Notes: generated from the sequence alone by a model not told the origin. Shown: positions 49,139 to 60,800, counted from the first letter of the stretch. The stretch: 64,000 nt of DNA from Endocalyx cinctus (GCA_001600455.1 BCKC01000005.1:558001-622000); one strand, 5' to 3'. A program made the numbers and translations.

Positions 49139-50231
49139 CGAATGAGCGTGAAGATGCCACAAACACGGTAGGGCATCCTCAGAAAGTATACTATATAGAG
49201 AAATAATGTCTTTTGTTACATGTATGTATATATAAGAGTTGGTCGCATAATCTCTCGTTCCCTCGAGGTGTCATGAGATGAAACTGGGTATGTACATCAG
49301 GGGTTGATCAGATCGGCCGGAAAGGTTGGGATGATGATGATAACGACATATGTTTCCTTTTATTTTATATCCTTATAAATATCACGCTAGGGATAATATT
49401 TCCTTCCATTTTCACCAACGGTGCTTCACATTCTAGACCTCATGTGATGTGATTTTAGAGGTAGCCAAGGATAATATGGAGTTTCACCTGTACCGATATA
49501 GCACGGTATATCTTCACTTTTTTTTTTTTTTTTTTGTTCTCGTAATATTAAACCCAAGAAAATGATAACCGTTTATCTATAGAAAGGAATTCTAGTGGTA
49601 ACCGTCTTGTTTGTATGCTTGAAAGAATAGACGTGAAGTGACGTGATGGCCTTCAACATGGTTTTTATCTTCTAAAGTCTGGAAGCTATAGACTAACCAC
49701 GGTAACTATCACGGGTGAGAAGTCTTTGAAAATTATAATATTCAATTTAAACTACCGGAACTCTGTTTGATCGGCGGCGTCAGCGTTCGGAATGCAACTA
49801 TATCAAGTCGATCAGCGGAGGAGTTATGAGAGCTTCAAAATTATCTAAGCACCGGGACAAGCAGCTCTCTTAGGTGCCACGGAGTGCCTGAGCTTGCGGG
49901 CTTGCTGGCTTGCTAGCTAAGTGGTCAGGTAGCTAGTGCTATAATACGTAATGTACTGTGTAGGAGGGTCGGGATGACCCCACCTTGCCCACCTCCCCAT
50001 ACCTGCCTGTTAGTGAAGTGCGGGACAGCTTAGGCGGGGCAATGCTTTCCTATCTCTCTACTCAATATATCGCAATCGTAGAAGAAACCAGAGCTTCTGT
50101 TTACCGCGTGAAAGACAGATTTTCACTTGATAAAAGTACAGTTCGACTTTATTTAACCCCTCTAATACTTAACGCTAGAGGTTTAAGAGAGAGAAAAAAA
50201 AAAAAGAAGAAATCGAGAAAGCGTCGAAACC
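49139..50231. other. Intergenic DNA with T17 tract
   Basis: No gene is seen. It holds a T run near 49519-49535, a GCTTGCTGGCTTGCTAGCTA tract near 49900, and an A/G-rich leader just before the MEMO gene. Confidence 0.55.
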
Positions 50232-51363
50232 ATGTCGAAGAAGGATACCAGAGAAGCCAGTCACGCAGATAGCTGGTACGAGGGGGACCCATCCGTGCTA
50301 TCTGAACAGCTCGACGACTTCTTAAGTCAGGTCCCCGATAAAATCGACGGCAGCGACGGACTTCCCATACCTAGGGCCAAGGTTATCATAGCTCCGTGAG
50401 TCTTTCCTAGTCACTTTTTCATACCTGTCCCGTTCTCTCCTAGTCGGCAGATACCGGGATCTACGCATAGGAATTTAGGAAGAATCTCACTAACGTCTTA
50501 CTCTTTCTCTACGACAAACTAGACACGCAGGCTACTCTTACTCCGGACCATGCGCGGCCTGGGCTTACAAATGTCTCGACCTTAGCGAGGCGAAGCGCGT
50601 CTTCGTTCTTGGCCCCTCCCATACCTATTACCTACGCGGTTGCGCGCTGACCACGTTCACGCGATACTCGACGCCCTTGGGGGACCTAGAGGTCGATAGC
50701 GGAATCATAGAACAACTGCGGTCGACGGGGAAATTCCAGGAAATAAGCCGACGTAACGACGTAGCGGAGCACTCGCTCGAGATGCACCTACCGTACCTAT
50801 ACAAGCGGATAGAGCAGACGTTCGGCCCTTCCTCTCCGGCGTCCTACCCGACCGTGGTGCCGGTCCTGGTGGGCGATAACAACGGGGCCGAGGAGAAGGA
50901 GTTCGGCGACGTGTTCGCGCCCTACCTGAAAGACGAGGCGAACGCGTTCGTCGTGAGCTCCGACTTCTGCCACTGGGGCGCCCGCTTCGCCTACACGGCG
51001 TACACGCCGGGCGGGGACGTCGAGAAGCTGACGTCGCTCGACCGCGGCGGCCGCGGGGCCGACGCGCCGACGGACCCGCCGATCCACGAAGGGATCCGGG
51101 TCCTCGACCAGCTGGCCATGGACGCGGTCGCGTCGGGTAACCACGACGCGTTCGTCGGGAACCTGAGGAAGACGAAGAATACCGTCTGCGGACGACATCC
51201 GATCGGGGTGACCATGGCGGCCTTGGAGGCCCTGGCTAAAGAGGAAGGGGGTAACGCGGGGGATAAGTATAAGTTTAAGTTCGTACAGTATCAGAGGAGC
51301 TCGCTGGTCGAGGACGTGACCGATTCGAGCGTCAGTTATGCTTCGGCTTACGCTATCGTTTGA
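50232..51363 (+). CDS. MHO1: MEMO1-family protein
   Basis: Exons 50232-50395 and 50523-51363 give 334 residues, slightly longer than human MEMO1. The ATG context is AACCATGTC. The start matches the family (REASHADSWYEGD), followed by the metal-site residues His56 in APHAGYSYSGP and His88 in GPSHTYY, the core HSLEMHLPYL, VVSSDFCHWG, and the C-terminal CGRHPIGV with the conserved Cys. MEMO1 has a fold related to extradiol dioxygenases and is reported to bind metal; in yeast the homolog is Mho1. The molecular role in fungi is not settled. No targeting signal is present, so it should be cytosolic. A fungal-type insertion of about 30 residues (TPGGDVEKL to DAPTDPP) separates two core strands, in a very GC-rich part of the gene. 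Confidence 0.92.
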
Positions 51364-53777
51364 GGTGAGATGTTGTAGGAAAATGACGACGCATGTGATT
51401 AGGAGTGAGAGAGGGAAATACAGTTGAGCTCACGCTCGAGATGAAGATATTTCTGTCTATACCGAGACTAAGGGTATGCGTGGTACGACGCGTATATTGA
51501 ATTCGTCGAGGTGATTTGCGGTTACAGATTTATTCTCCAAGACTCCCCACTTTCTATATTTACGATAAGGATAAGCTGCCGTCGCCACTTAGTGTACAAA
51601 GTAGCGGACTCTGTACCGAGTAATTCAAGTGTGTTAAATGGTTGCCGGCCTCTTTTTGTCTTATATGAGAAAAAAACCATTCTTCGGTAGACATGGAAAT
51701 GTAGCAGTTTAGGACGGGTAACGGTTCGACTGGGGTTAGGTGAACGATACGCGCATCATCTGCGGAGGAATACTACTGGGTATCGTCTTCTTTCGTCTCT
51801 CTTTCCCAAAACTAGAAAATGGCAAGCAATCCAGTTGGGGTGGCGCAGTCGACTTATATATATGTACGGGGAAAAAAAAACAAAAACGATCAACTTGTAG
51901 TGGACACATATGGACGATCTTGGATCAGTAGTCGATCATACGATTTACTTACCTTTTTACCCTATTTGCCGAATTTTATTATCTGGGATCGATCTCGTTT
52001 GGAATGTTTTTTTTTTCTTGGGAGTGGTGCTTATTCCCCTCCTGCGCCCCTATCCTGCTATCCTCCTTCTCGGAGGTTGAGGCTGAGACGGAGACTGTAG
52101 CTCTCAGAGTCTCAAAATTGCGGGTATCCCTTTTTAGTGTGCGAAAGTCTGTTCGTTCGTCTCGCCCGCTTTTTTATGATTGTTATTTCTTCCAACCTAA
52201 ATAATTTAATAATTCAAAGTGTAGATTTACTATGAGCTACTGTTATATGTACTCCCTACGCATACACTACTACCTAGATATATATATATATATAATCTAG
52301 TTAGAAGAGCGCGTAAGGAGGGATAAAAAAAAAAGAAAAAAAAAAAAAAAGGAAAGGCTTGAGTGTGGGACGGATTTTGATAATGAGATGATGGCTGTGC
52401 GCAGTTCATTACTACCTATGTATACTACCTAAGCAGCTAAGTAGTTCGTCCAGTTAGCGTTGTCGGTTCGTATATTTTTAGACTTGTAGGACTTTGCGTA
52501 GGACGGGATAGGATAATGGAGTGTATAATATGCAGGCTGATGTTTTTGCTCGCGGATAGCTGCAGTGCTGAGTATGTATGATTCACAAGAGACATACCGT
52601 CGGTAACTAATTAATGATTTTCGCTCGCTTTGAGAGAAAGTTGAGATGGATTTTTCATTTTACCAACGATAAAAGAGTGAGTAGGTTTGAGAAGGGAATT
52701 ATTATTTTATTATTATTATGATGATAGGATTATATATTAATTCAAGGTTAGCATAACATTCTTCTTGAAATGTTTCAAAATTAAAAACGTGAGTTGTACC
52801 ATATAAAAAAGACCACGGCGTAAAGTAAAAGAAACTAATCTATTCGTGGTTAAAGCGTGAACCGTAGAAAACCTCCTTTAGGAATTCTACTTGTACTTTT
52901 TCACCTTTCCGTTCAATTACGTATCACGGTACACGTATATTTTAGTTATTATTACGGTATTATACGTATACGTACATATAGTATTGGTACGATACGGAAT
53001 ATACAGAGTATACGTGTATGATCTTGAATAATTTATTTCATACACTACACATCTTCTTGTCTACTACGTAGTAACGAGTTGAAATGGATATACACTAGAA
53101 TCCAATAAATTTGATTCTTTTTTATATACGAAGAAACAGAATGATTGATTGGTTATCCTTCCTTCGAGGGTCTAACGGCGCTAAAAGACCGCAAGCCAAG
53201 TTGGCAAGGGTTTCCCCTTTCTTCGCCCTGATCTACATCGACGCCAAGGAGAAGCTGCAAGGGAAAAGAAAAAGGGAAAATAATAAAAAAAAGAGAGAGA
53301 GAGAGAGAAAGAAAGTAATATATTAAGTGATATTAAGTGAGATGAATTGTATACGATACAATCACGTTGCCTTGTTATTTCATACTAATAACGAGTATCG
53401 GTAACAATTTATCCTTTTTTTATACCAAAGAATAATAAGCCCCCTTCCTTTTTTTCATATTTTCCTTCTACTCCGTATGTATCATTTTCGAAACTCTTAA
53501 ATATCCTCTCGAACTAGCTTAGTTCATTTAGTACCGTATCGTCTCTCTTTGTTTTTTTTTTTTTAATTATACTATTTCATAACCTCCATTTCTCTCTCAC
53601 TCTCTCTAACTACTGTTTCTTGTTTGTTTGTTGTTGTTCCCTCTTCCTTTTTTCTCTTTCCTTTTCCTTTTTAGCATATAATAAAAGATCTTGGTGAACA
53701 ATACTGGTATTGTCGCCGAGAAGAAAATATACGACATCTCAAAAAACTTCAAATAATAATTACTTAGGACAGTCAAA
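51364..53777. other. Intergenic DNA with AT and A-rich repeats
   Basis: No supportable gene in 2.4 kb. It contains (TA)n near 52270-52283, an A-rich run near 52324-52350, one TACTCCGTA motif at 53469, and a strongly CT-rich stretch at 53580-53675 ending TTTTTAG, which is probably promoter plus 5' UTR (possibly a leader intron) of the syntaxin gene. Confidence 0.55.
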
Positions 53778-55543
53778 ATGAGTGTAAGTGTCCCATCATA
53801 ACTCTCTCCTAGACCTCTCCTGGACTTCAAATCTATCGCGCATGTTCTACTTCGCAAGAAAAATCATGATACGATTTTATTCTGTGAACATGTTCCAAAG
53901 AATATCATTCATTATTATTATTATTATTTTACAATCATCTTCAAATTCGCTCGAGAAAAGAAAAAAGAAAAAGAAACCTAAATAAATACTAATACTAACG
54001 TTTTATGTGGAACAGTACGGGTTGGTTTTACCCCTATTTTTATACGCTACCGCCATATTTTCACGACGACATTTTTCAACGACGAAGAAATGAATTGAAC
54101 TAACAAATCTCGCCTTCATACAGATACGGTGGTCAGTCGAACCCCTACGACCAGAGGGGCGGCGGTAACAATGGCTACGGAGGCGGATTACCGTCGCGGC
54201 CGAACAACTCATACGCTATGGGCCGAGACGAATATGGCTGTAAGTCTTTCTTTATACCGTTTCTTTATACGGGAGAAGATATCCCGATAATCCACGAAAT
54301 TATGATTCGGGGGAAGGAATAGACGGAAACAGCGACACGAGAATATAGAGAGCGAGGGGGGGGGAGATAAAAAAAAAATAAAATAAAAATAAAAATAAAA
54401 AAAGAGAGAGAAAAGAAAATAATATCTAACACGAGGATAATAAAATATTAGCCAACAACGTCGAGATGGCGTCGCTCTCGCAAAACGCGGGCTCCTTCGG
54501 CGCCTCGAACCCGAACGACACGCTTAACGAAGTATCCGAGATCAACCGGGGCATCGACGCGATCGAGCAGAACCTGAACCAGCTCAAGATGCTGCAGCAG
54601 CGGGCGCTGGACGACTCGGACAGCTCGGCCTCGAGCAACACGAACCGCCAGCTCGACGCCATCACGACGGACACGATGGCCCAGTACCGCACCCTGACCG
54701 ACCGCGTCCGCCACCTCAAGAGCAACCCCGAGAGCCAGCAGCGGTTCGGCCAGCAGGTCCGCCGCGTCGACACCCGCCTCAAGACGGCCATGGAGCAGTA
54801 CCGGACGGTCGAGTCGTCGTTCCGAAAAAAGACGCAGGACCAGATGGCCCGCCAGTACCGGATCGTGCGGCCGGACGCGAGCGAGGCCGAGGTCCGCGCC
54901 GCCGTCGACGACGATACCGGCGGTCAGGTCTTCCAGCAGGCCCTCATGCAGAGCAACCGCCGGGGCCAGGCCCAGGCCGTCCTGAGCGCCGTCCAGGACC
55001 GGCACGCCCAGCTGCAGAAGATCGAGCAGCAGATGACGGAGCTGGCGCAGCTCTTCATCGACCTCGACACCATGGTCGTGCAGCAGGAGGTCGCCGTCGC
55101 CAACATCGAGCAGAAGGGCGAGGAGGTGGTCGAGAATATCGACAAGGGAAACCTCGAGATCGGCGTCGCGGTCGAGACGGCCAGGTCGACCCGGAAGAAG
55201 AAGTGGATCTGCTTGGGTATCGTTGGTATGTTTTTCTTTTCTTCTCTCTCTTTCTCAATCAAATTCATATGTTTTTGGCCAAAGAAAACTTTTTTTTCTA
55301 ACACTTTTCCCACTTTCTATAGTCGCCATTATTATCGTAGTAGCTATCGTCGTCGCCGTCGTGGTCGTTATAAACAACCCTCCCAAGACGAGCTCGAGCT
55401 CGAAACGAGATATCCTAGAGCCCAACAGCTTGTCCTGGTACGAGACGGAACCCGTCCCCTTGCTCTTGTCGGCCAGATACCGCGTGGACATAGCGAAGCG
55501 GTGGATTGCCGATCAAGCCCATCACCAGTTACCCGAGGCGTAA
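53778..55543 (+). CDS. Plasma-membrane syntaxin (Sso1/2-type t-SNARE) with 5-nt microexon
   Basis: Best model: exons 53778-53783, 54016-54020, 54124-54239, 54452-55225 and 55323-55543, giving 373 residues that begin MSYGYGGQSNPYDQ. The 6-nt first exon and 5-nt second exon are supported by CTAAC branch points about 20 nt before both acceptors (ACTAACGTTTTATGTGGAACAG; GAACTAACAAATCTCG...ACAG). A simpler model skips the microexon and uses acceptor GGTCAG at 54137, giving MSSNPYDQ. After the Gly/Asn-rich N-terminus come the Habc bundle (about 65-190), then the SNARE motif (about 215-275) with zero-layer Gln242 in MTELAQLFIDLD, basic RKKK and a transmembrane helix (about 294-317). It pairs with SNAP-25 and synaptobrevin-type SNAREs for exocytosis and hyphal tip growth. 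About 56 residues follow the membrane helix, which is unusual. Confidence 0.9.
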
Positions 55544-57277
55544 AACTCGTTCCCAGGTCTTCGTCATTTTATCTATTATTTTATTTTATTTTTTAAAATG
55601 GAGACTCGGTAAGGTTTTGCTACCGAACATGCGCGCACAAATTTATACGCAAACACACCACCAACACAAAAAAACACACCTAAAATATTCTCTTCGTGTT
55701 TTCTCTTCGCACATTCGTCTCTCGTCGAAACTATATAATATATCCCTTTTTAACTCGGAAGTTTCTTATATTATTTCCAAAAAAAAAAAATCATGTTATG
55801 TAGTAGTTTTCTTTTGAAGGGATATATATCAATCACGCTAAGGTAGAAAAAGAGAAAAAAACCTTTGCCGAGTTATCTCTCTTGTTGTCATATTAGAAGA
55901 ACGGTTGGATAAGAGAAGGGAGACATACCCTATCCAACCAGCAAATGATGGATAGGAAGAAGGGAAGAAGGAGACGAGACGATTGAGTTATCGTTGTATT
56001 TCCTGTCGAGGGAGGGGGGAAAGGGGAGAGGGGGGAATGACGAGCCAGTCTTCTCTTAACCCACGTCTGCATTTACGCAACTATCCAGCTTCTGTTTTTT
56101 TTTTTTTTTATTCTTGTTTATTTCATAGGAGTTGAAGGAGTAGTAGCATAGTTTTTTGAGTTCTCTATGCTTATGTTTATTTTCCTTCTTTCCTTTCCAC
56201 TTATGTTATTTCTCGCTGGAAAGGGCATATATATATATATATATATCTATACGGCGTTTTCTCTTTTGTTTTTTTCGCCTTCTTGTTTTCTGACCTATTG
56301 AAAGTGTTTGGCTTTGTTGTGTCTTTACAGTATATAAATATAGATATAGCAAAGTAGAGAGAAAAAAATCTAGAAAAAGATAAAATCACCTGGCTCTTTT
56401 CCACTCTCGTCGTATTGTTAAAGGGGTGATATGTATGTATGCTTTAGGGATGATGGAGAAAGTACGGTATATATCGGTGATGTGATGGAATCTATTTTGG
56501 AGGGGATACTTGGATGATATACCCTTCTTAATAACCTGGTGATATAGTGGTGTGTTACATCTGTAATGAGTTCAGATGATAGATAATAGAAAGTAGTCGA
56601 CAACCTTGGAAGAAGATCAAGCCCCCCTTAAAAAAAAAAAAAAAAAAAAAAACAAGGAATGACGCCTTATCTATTTCATCTCGTCAACATGAATGTCCGT
56701 TGCAGCAATTCTGGGATAGATGTATTACCCCTTACCACTCGTCCGTCTGTGCAATCTTGGACGACTAGGTACCTAGGTAGTGAAGTACGATATGATACAA
56801 GCACTTATATAATATATGGAACACTATTACATCGCACGATTTCAAGTCCCGAGAAAGTGGTTCGGAAACAGAATATGAGAAGAAAAAAATCATGCCATAT
56901 TAATACCTTCGCAGTTCTGTTGTTTCCCCTGCTCTGTTTTGCTTTCGTTTCTATCCCTGACTTTCTCTACCGAGCAAAGGCACGAAAAAAATAAAGCTAT
57001 CCCTAAAGTTAACTAAAATATACATGAAGAAAAAAATCTTGGAAAAACGAAGCCATATCTGAAGAAAAGATTTATGATGAAAGAAAATAGTAACGGCATA
57101 CAGTTATTTTTTGTTTTCTTCATTATCATAATCATCGTCTCTTTTATTTCCTTTCTGGAAGTCGAGATGAAGGAGAGAGGCATGAGGGCTATGCGGAGGG
57201 CATGTACATAATATATATGCCCATCCGCCAGCGTAGAGAAGGGAGTGTTCGTTATTAATAACACGCTTGCTTTCCTT
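55544..57277. other. Convergent intergenic region
   Basis: No gene is seen. It contains (AT)n near 56228-56247, a T13 near 56097, an A23 tract near 56629-56652 and a doubled CTAGGTACCTAGGTAG motif near 56767. Both edges are 3' UTR, of syntaxin and of the minus-strand acidic protein. Confidence 0.55.
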
Positions 57278-58255
57278 TTAGCGAGCTAAAGATTCATCCG
57301 ATACGCCTTTGGGTTCTTTACTCGACTGTTCCCGTCCTTGTTCCTGCTCTTGCTGTTGTTCCTTATCCTGCTGCGTTGACGCGGCAGGGTCTACGGCTTC
57401 TTGACCGGTTTCCGTTACGGCGATCTGTCTTCGCCTCTCTTCCCCGGCGTCGACGACTCTACGTAGGGTAGTCATCCTTCTCTCAAACTCGTCCATTATG
57501 CCAGGGTAATCTTCCCCCGGTCCATCTCGATCTCTCTGACCGCTACCGGTTCCGCTCCCGCCGCTGGCGCTACCCGAGCCCCTGAGTCCCAGCCCGCTAC
57601 CGGACCTCGATGTTAAGTGTTGACGTTCGTTCTCCAACGCGAGTCCGGACCCGGAACCGGTAGCGGAGTCACTACCGCTCTCGATTCCTTCTATCCGGAG
57701 CATGAGCCGTTTATTAGTGCTACCGGGATTATTCTCGCCGTCCCCGCCGGTATTACTTCCCCCGTTGTTACTATTACCGCCGTCGGACGAAGGTGGGGGA
57801 GAGATCTGGGTAACCTGGGCGTCGAGGACGGCCCACGATGGCGATAAGCTCGAGGCCCAAGCTACGGAGTAGTTACCATCGTCTCCTAAGCTGAGGTCGA
57901 GTATGGCGGCTCGGTGGTTGGGGTTGGGATTAGGGTTAGGGCTGGTGTTGTTGGTATGGGAAGAAGGGTCGGAGCCTCGTAATTCATCACCGGTGGCGGT
58001 GAGGCTACCGCTACTGTCGTGCTCGGCGAGTGCTTGAGTCAGGATATCCGGGTCATCGTCACTAAATATATACCGGACTTGCGGATGATGCGTTGTCCGG
58101 GTGGTGGTATTATTGACTAGAGTGAATATAGGCGAGAACGGAGGTCGTGACGGCTGTTGTTGCGGCGGCGGTGGCGGCGGCGGTGATGGTGGGTTACGCT
58201 CTTCTTCTTCGTCGGTGCGGACGGGGTCCACGACATTGGACGTCGGTTCGGTCAT
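57278..58255 (-). CDS. Acidic low-complexity protein with a conserved N-terminal block, unknown function
   Basis: An intronless 325-residue frame starts at ATG 58255. Residues 1-38 are acidic and then Pro-rich. The segment from about 39 to 80 (FSPIFTLVNNTTTRTTHHPQ, then RYIFSDDDPDIL) looks like a folded, conserved core, continued by AAILDLSLGDDGNYSVAWAS and KRLMLRIEGIE after a Gly/Ser/Asn linker. Between and after these are Gly/Ser-rich and finally Gln/Glu-rich stretches with a short helix (DEFERRMTTLRRVVDAGEER). I recognise the block as a type seen in filamentous fungi but cannot give a function. It lies head-to-tail with APC11 on the same strand, about 850 bp apart. The minus-strand codons include NPNPNPNP, which creates a telomere-like GGGTTAGGG string on the plus strand. 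Confidence 0.75.
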   Translation of the reverse strand: MTEPTSNVVDPVRTDEEEERNPPSPPPPPPPQQQPSRPPFSPIFTLVNNTTTRTTHHPQVRYIFSDDDPDILTQALAEHDSSGSLTATGDELRGSDPSSHTNNTSPNPNPNPNHRAAILDLSLGDDGNYSVAWASSLSPSWAVLDAQVTQISPPPSSDGGNSNNGGSNTGGDGENNPGSTNKRLMLRIEGIESGSDSATGSGSGLALENERQHLTSRSGSGLGLRGSGSASGGSGTGSGQRDRDGPGEDYPGIMDEFERRMTTLRRVVDAGEERRRQIAVTETGQEAVDPAASTQQDKEQQQEQEQGREQSSKEPKGVSDESLAR

Positions 58256-59099
58256 ATTGAAGGTAGGAGGTCACGGGTGGTTACGGATGAAGGTAGCGAG
58301 ATAGACGCCGGTAGAGTAGAAGAAACGGAAGCGACAGAAACGGTAGAATGAACGATGACGACGCGATGAAGCGGGGAATGGGGATTATGGGATTGCAGTC
58401 GAAGAGAATAAGAACGAAGCATCGTTATTTTTAAGATATCTCGGAGTATTCAAAGAAGATTAGGTAAAAAATTACCTCTTAATAAAAAGAGGGAGAGGTC
58501 TTAACTTTGTATTCTCTTTTTTTTTTTTGTCTAATTTATTTTTGGACAAACGCAGCATCCACCCCCAGAAAAGGGTTGTATACTAGGCTGCTAGGTAGGT
58601 AGGTAGATTCATAGGATTTGATGGACGGGTGAATGAATTTATCTGCAGGTGTGCTGTTCAACAGCGCAACAGCTCATGTAAATCCATGCATATTTGATGC
58701 AAGCTCCTGCAGGTAATGAACTGGGTAGGGGGGGGGAGAGATAATTGGGGGAGGGGGGAGGGGGGAGGGTTAATGATGGAGCTTCTATCTTATCGTTTGC
58801 TTACCCTTACCCTTATTACTTACTACCTATATGGTAGGCAGCTAGGCAGAGGTTAGGTATGTTCACGGGTATATACTTAGGTATGTATGGATATTCCATT
58901 CAAGCTCCTAAATAGTACTCCGTAAATACCTAGGTAGCTAAGGTGGGGGGAAGATGTAAAATCAGTTTATAACTCCGTACGTAACTAATAAAAGTTCAAT
59001 TCTACCCTTATGCATATACTATACTATTGATGATGAGGAGAATTGAAGATGCAGGATTATGCGTTTGTTGACTTTTTTGGGTTAGTTTTAAAGAGAAAA
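58256..59099. other. Intergenic DNA with motif-rich segment
   Basis: No gene is seen. It contains G-rich runs near 58727-58770, GTAGGTAGGTAG near 58590, and a TACTCCGTA motif directly followed by a TACCTAGGTAG motif at 58916-58937. Confidence 0.55.
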
Positions 59100-59738
59100 T
59101 CAGTCTAACTGCTGCTGTTCTTGTCCTTGTTGTTGAGCTACTCCCGTCTCCGGTCCCCACTCGAATTCTACACGAACGTTACACGATTTCAGTCAGTAAG
59201 TACTCTGTTTTATTTTTTTTTATTTTTATTTTACTTTATCGAACTTGAGTAAATCAAAATCCGACGGGGAAAGGGATAAATATGATAATAAGACTTACTC
59301 TGCCTACACATGGGACATTGTCCTTTAGCGGAGTCTTGTTTTATCCATTCCATAATGCAATGCTGAGGATGAAATTAACACAAGTTGTAAATCATCTAAT
59401 TCAGCCCTATATGTGAAAAAAGGATAGAGAGGGGTAGGTAAATAGGGAGAGAGAAGAAGAAGAAGAAGAAAAGAAACAAGCTCACCATATGAAAGTTATG
59501 TCCACATTTACCGGATACTAGATACGAAGTAATTTATAGGTTAGTTAAAAAGAGAATGGAATATTCAGAGTAGATAGAGAGAGATAGATAACTTACGCAG
59601 ACTACAATCATCGCCAGGATATTTACACGTCGGACATGTTCCGTCAAAGTGGACTTGGCAGATACCGCAAACATCGTCCTCTGGTAGATTCCATCTCCAT
59701 GTAGCGACGGCGTCCCACTTCTTGATCTTTACCTTCAT
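59100..59738 (-). CDS. APC11: Anaphase-promoting complex subunit 11 (RING-H2)
   Basis: Four exons, 59738-59597, 59517-59486, 59362-59299 and 59167-59100, give 101 residues, normal for Apc11. The protein is the catalytic RING subunit of the APC/C ubiquitin ligase and recruits the E2 for ubiquitination of securin and cyclins in the nucleus. It begins MKVKIKKWDAVATWRW, followed by the zinc-binding series in CGICQVHFDGTCPTCKYPGD, GKCGHNFHMHCIMEWIK and GQCPMCRQKFEW, all nearly invariant across eukaryotes. The C-terminus is a short Gln-rich tail. Exon 2 is only 32 nt, so simple gene finders would easily miss this gene; no single frame exceeds 60 codons. It is transcribed toward the acidic-protein gene. 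Confidence 0.96.
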
Positions 59739-60800
59739 GATTCTTGACTTGAGTTTATTTTTATTATTGTTTGTGGTGATTATTCTCTGATTTGCCTATG
59801 AAGTGGTGCTATTCATATGTTGACTTGTGATGAGAATTAAGTAAATAAATGCTGTAAATGTAAATAAATAAATAAATAAATATAACCATGGAAATGATAA
59901 TGATATGTATGATAGGTATGATATGATATGATATTCAAGTAAACATACATATAGTAAATAGAATCGGTATTTAATTACCTAGCGCCCGCCCATCCACTGT
60001 AACTTAGCATAACTTAGCGTATCATAGTTCCCAACGTTAGCGCTCTATAACCTACGGAGCATATACTTTACCCACCGACCTTATCTCGTAGCGTTTCTCG
60101 TCGGCTCGTCATCGCGTGCTCACTTTCCTTTCAATCGTCGGGTACTTGAAGCCTAGCTATCTTAAGTACTCGGTAGTACAGAGTATGAGTATGTATGATA
60201 CGGATACCAAAGTACATATTTTGTTGTAATATAGATATTATATATACATACCTAGGTAGTACTGTAGATATTGGGAAACACCGTTCTCTCTAGCCATTCT
60301 CTCTAGTGAAGAATTGGTGACGAAATACACAGAGCTTTTTGTATTTTCTATTTTTGATTAATAGCTCTTATCCATCGTCTATACTCTTTTCTTAATCCCC
60401 TCTTCTCTTTTTTTTTTTTTTTTTTTTTTACTTCTTTCCCCTTATCAATCTTGATTTTTTCTATATTTTCCATCCCTTGTATACTTCATAACACCGAGTT
60501 CTCATTAACCAGTTTGTCGGTATTATTATACTTGGTTATATAGAGATATTACTTGAGTTACTCTCCGCTACATCAAGTACCCCACTACCATTGTATCATC
60601 AGTAAAAAGAAAAAAAGAAAAGAAAAAAAATACTCCACCGTTTCTTATGCCAAGACCCTGTCGTTTAGTGCTACCATCGCTATTCTGATTACCTACCTTT
60701 TTTCTTTATTTACATATATCGATGGTGTGATCGACAGGTATAGGGAAGGGGGACCGAACAAGAAAAACCACATAACTACAAAAACGTGTCTTCGACCGCA
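59739..60800. promoter_or_regulatory. Divergent intergenic region between APC11 and sulfurtransferase
   Basis: About 1.06 kb separates two divergent start codons. It contains a T21 tract near 60408-60429, a pyrimidine-rich stretch typical of fungal promoters, TAAATAAATAAATAAATA near 59862 and a TACCTAGGTAG motif at about 60250. No coding sequence is supported. Confidence 0.5.

Noticed and set aside
50797..51198. 133-codon minus-strand frame opposite the MEMO gene
   Set aside because: Antisense shadow of a conserved protein with intact metal-site residues.
51720..51745. GGTTCGA-type sequence resembling a tRNA B box
   Set aside because: The remainder of the B box and a matching A box or cloverleaf are absent; other GGTTCGA sites in the window fail in the same way, so no tRNA is called.
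54448..55005. 185-codon minus-strand frame opposite the syntaxin
   Set aside because: Antisense shadow; the sense strand encodes the Habc and SNARE regions.
57905..57945. Telomere-like GGGATTAGGGTTAGGG string
   Set aside because: It lies inside the coding sequence of the minus-strand gene, where it encodes an Asn-Pro repeat; it is not an interstitial telomere.
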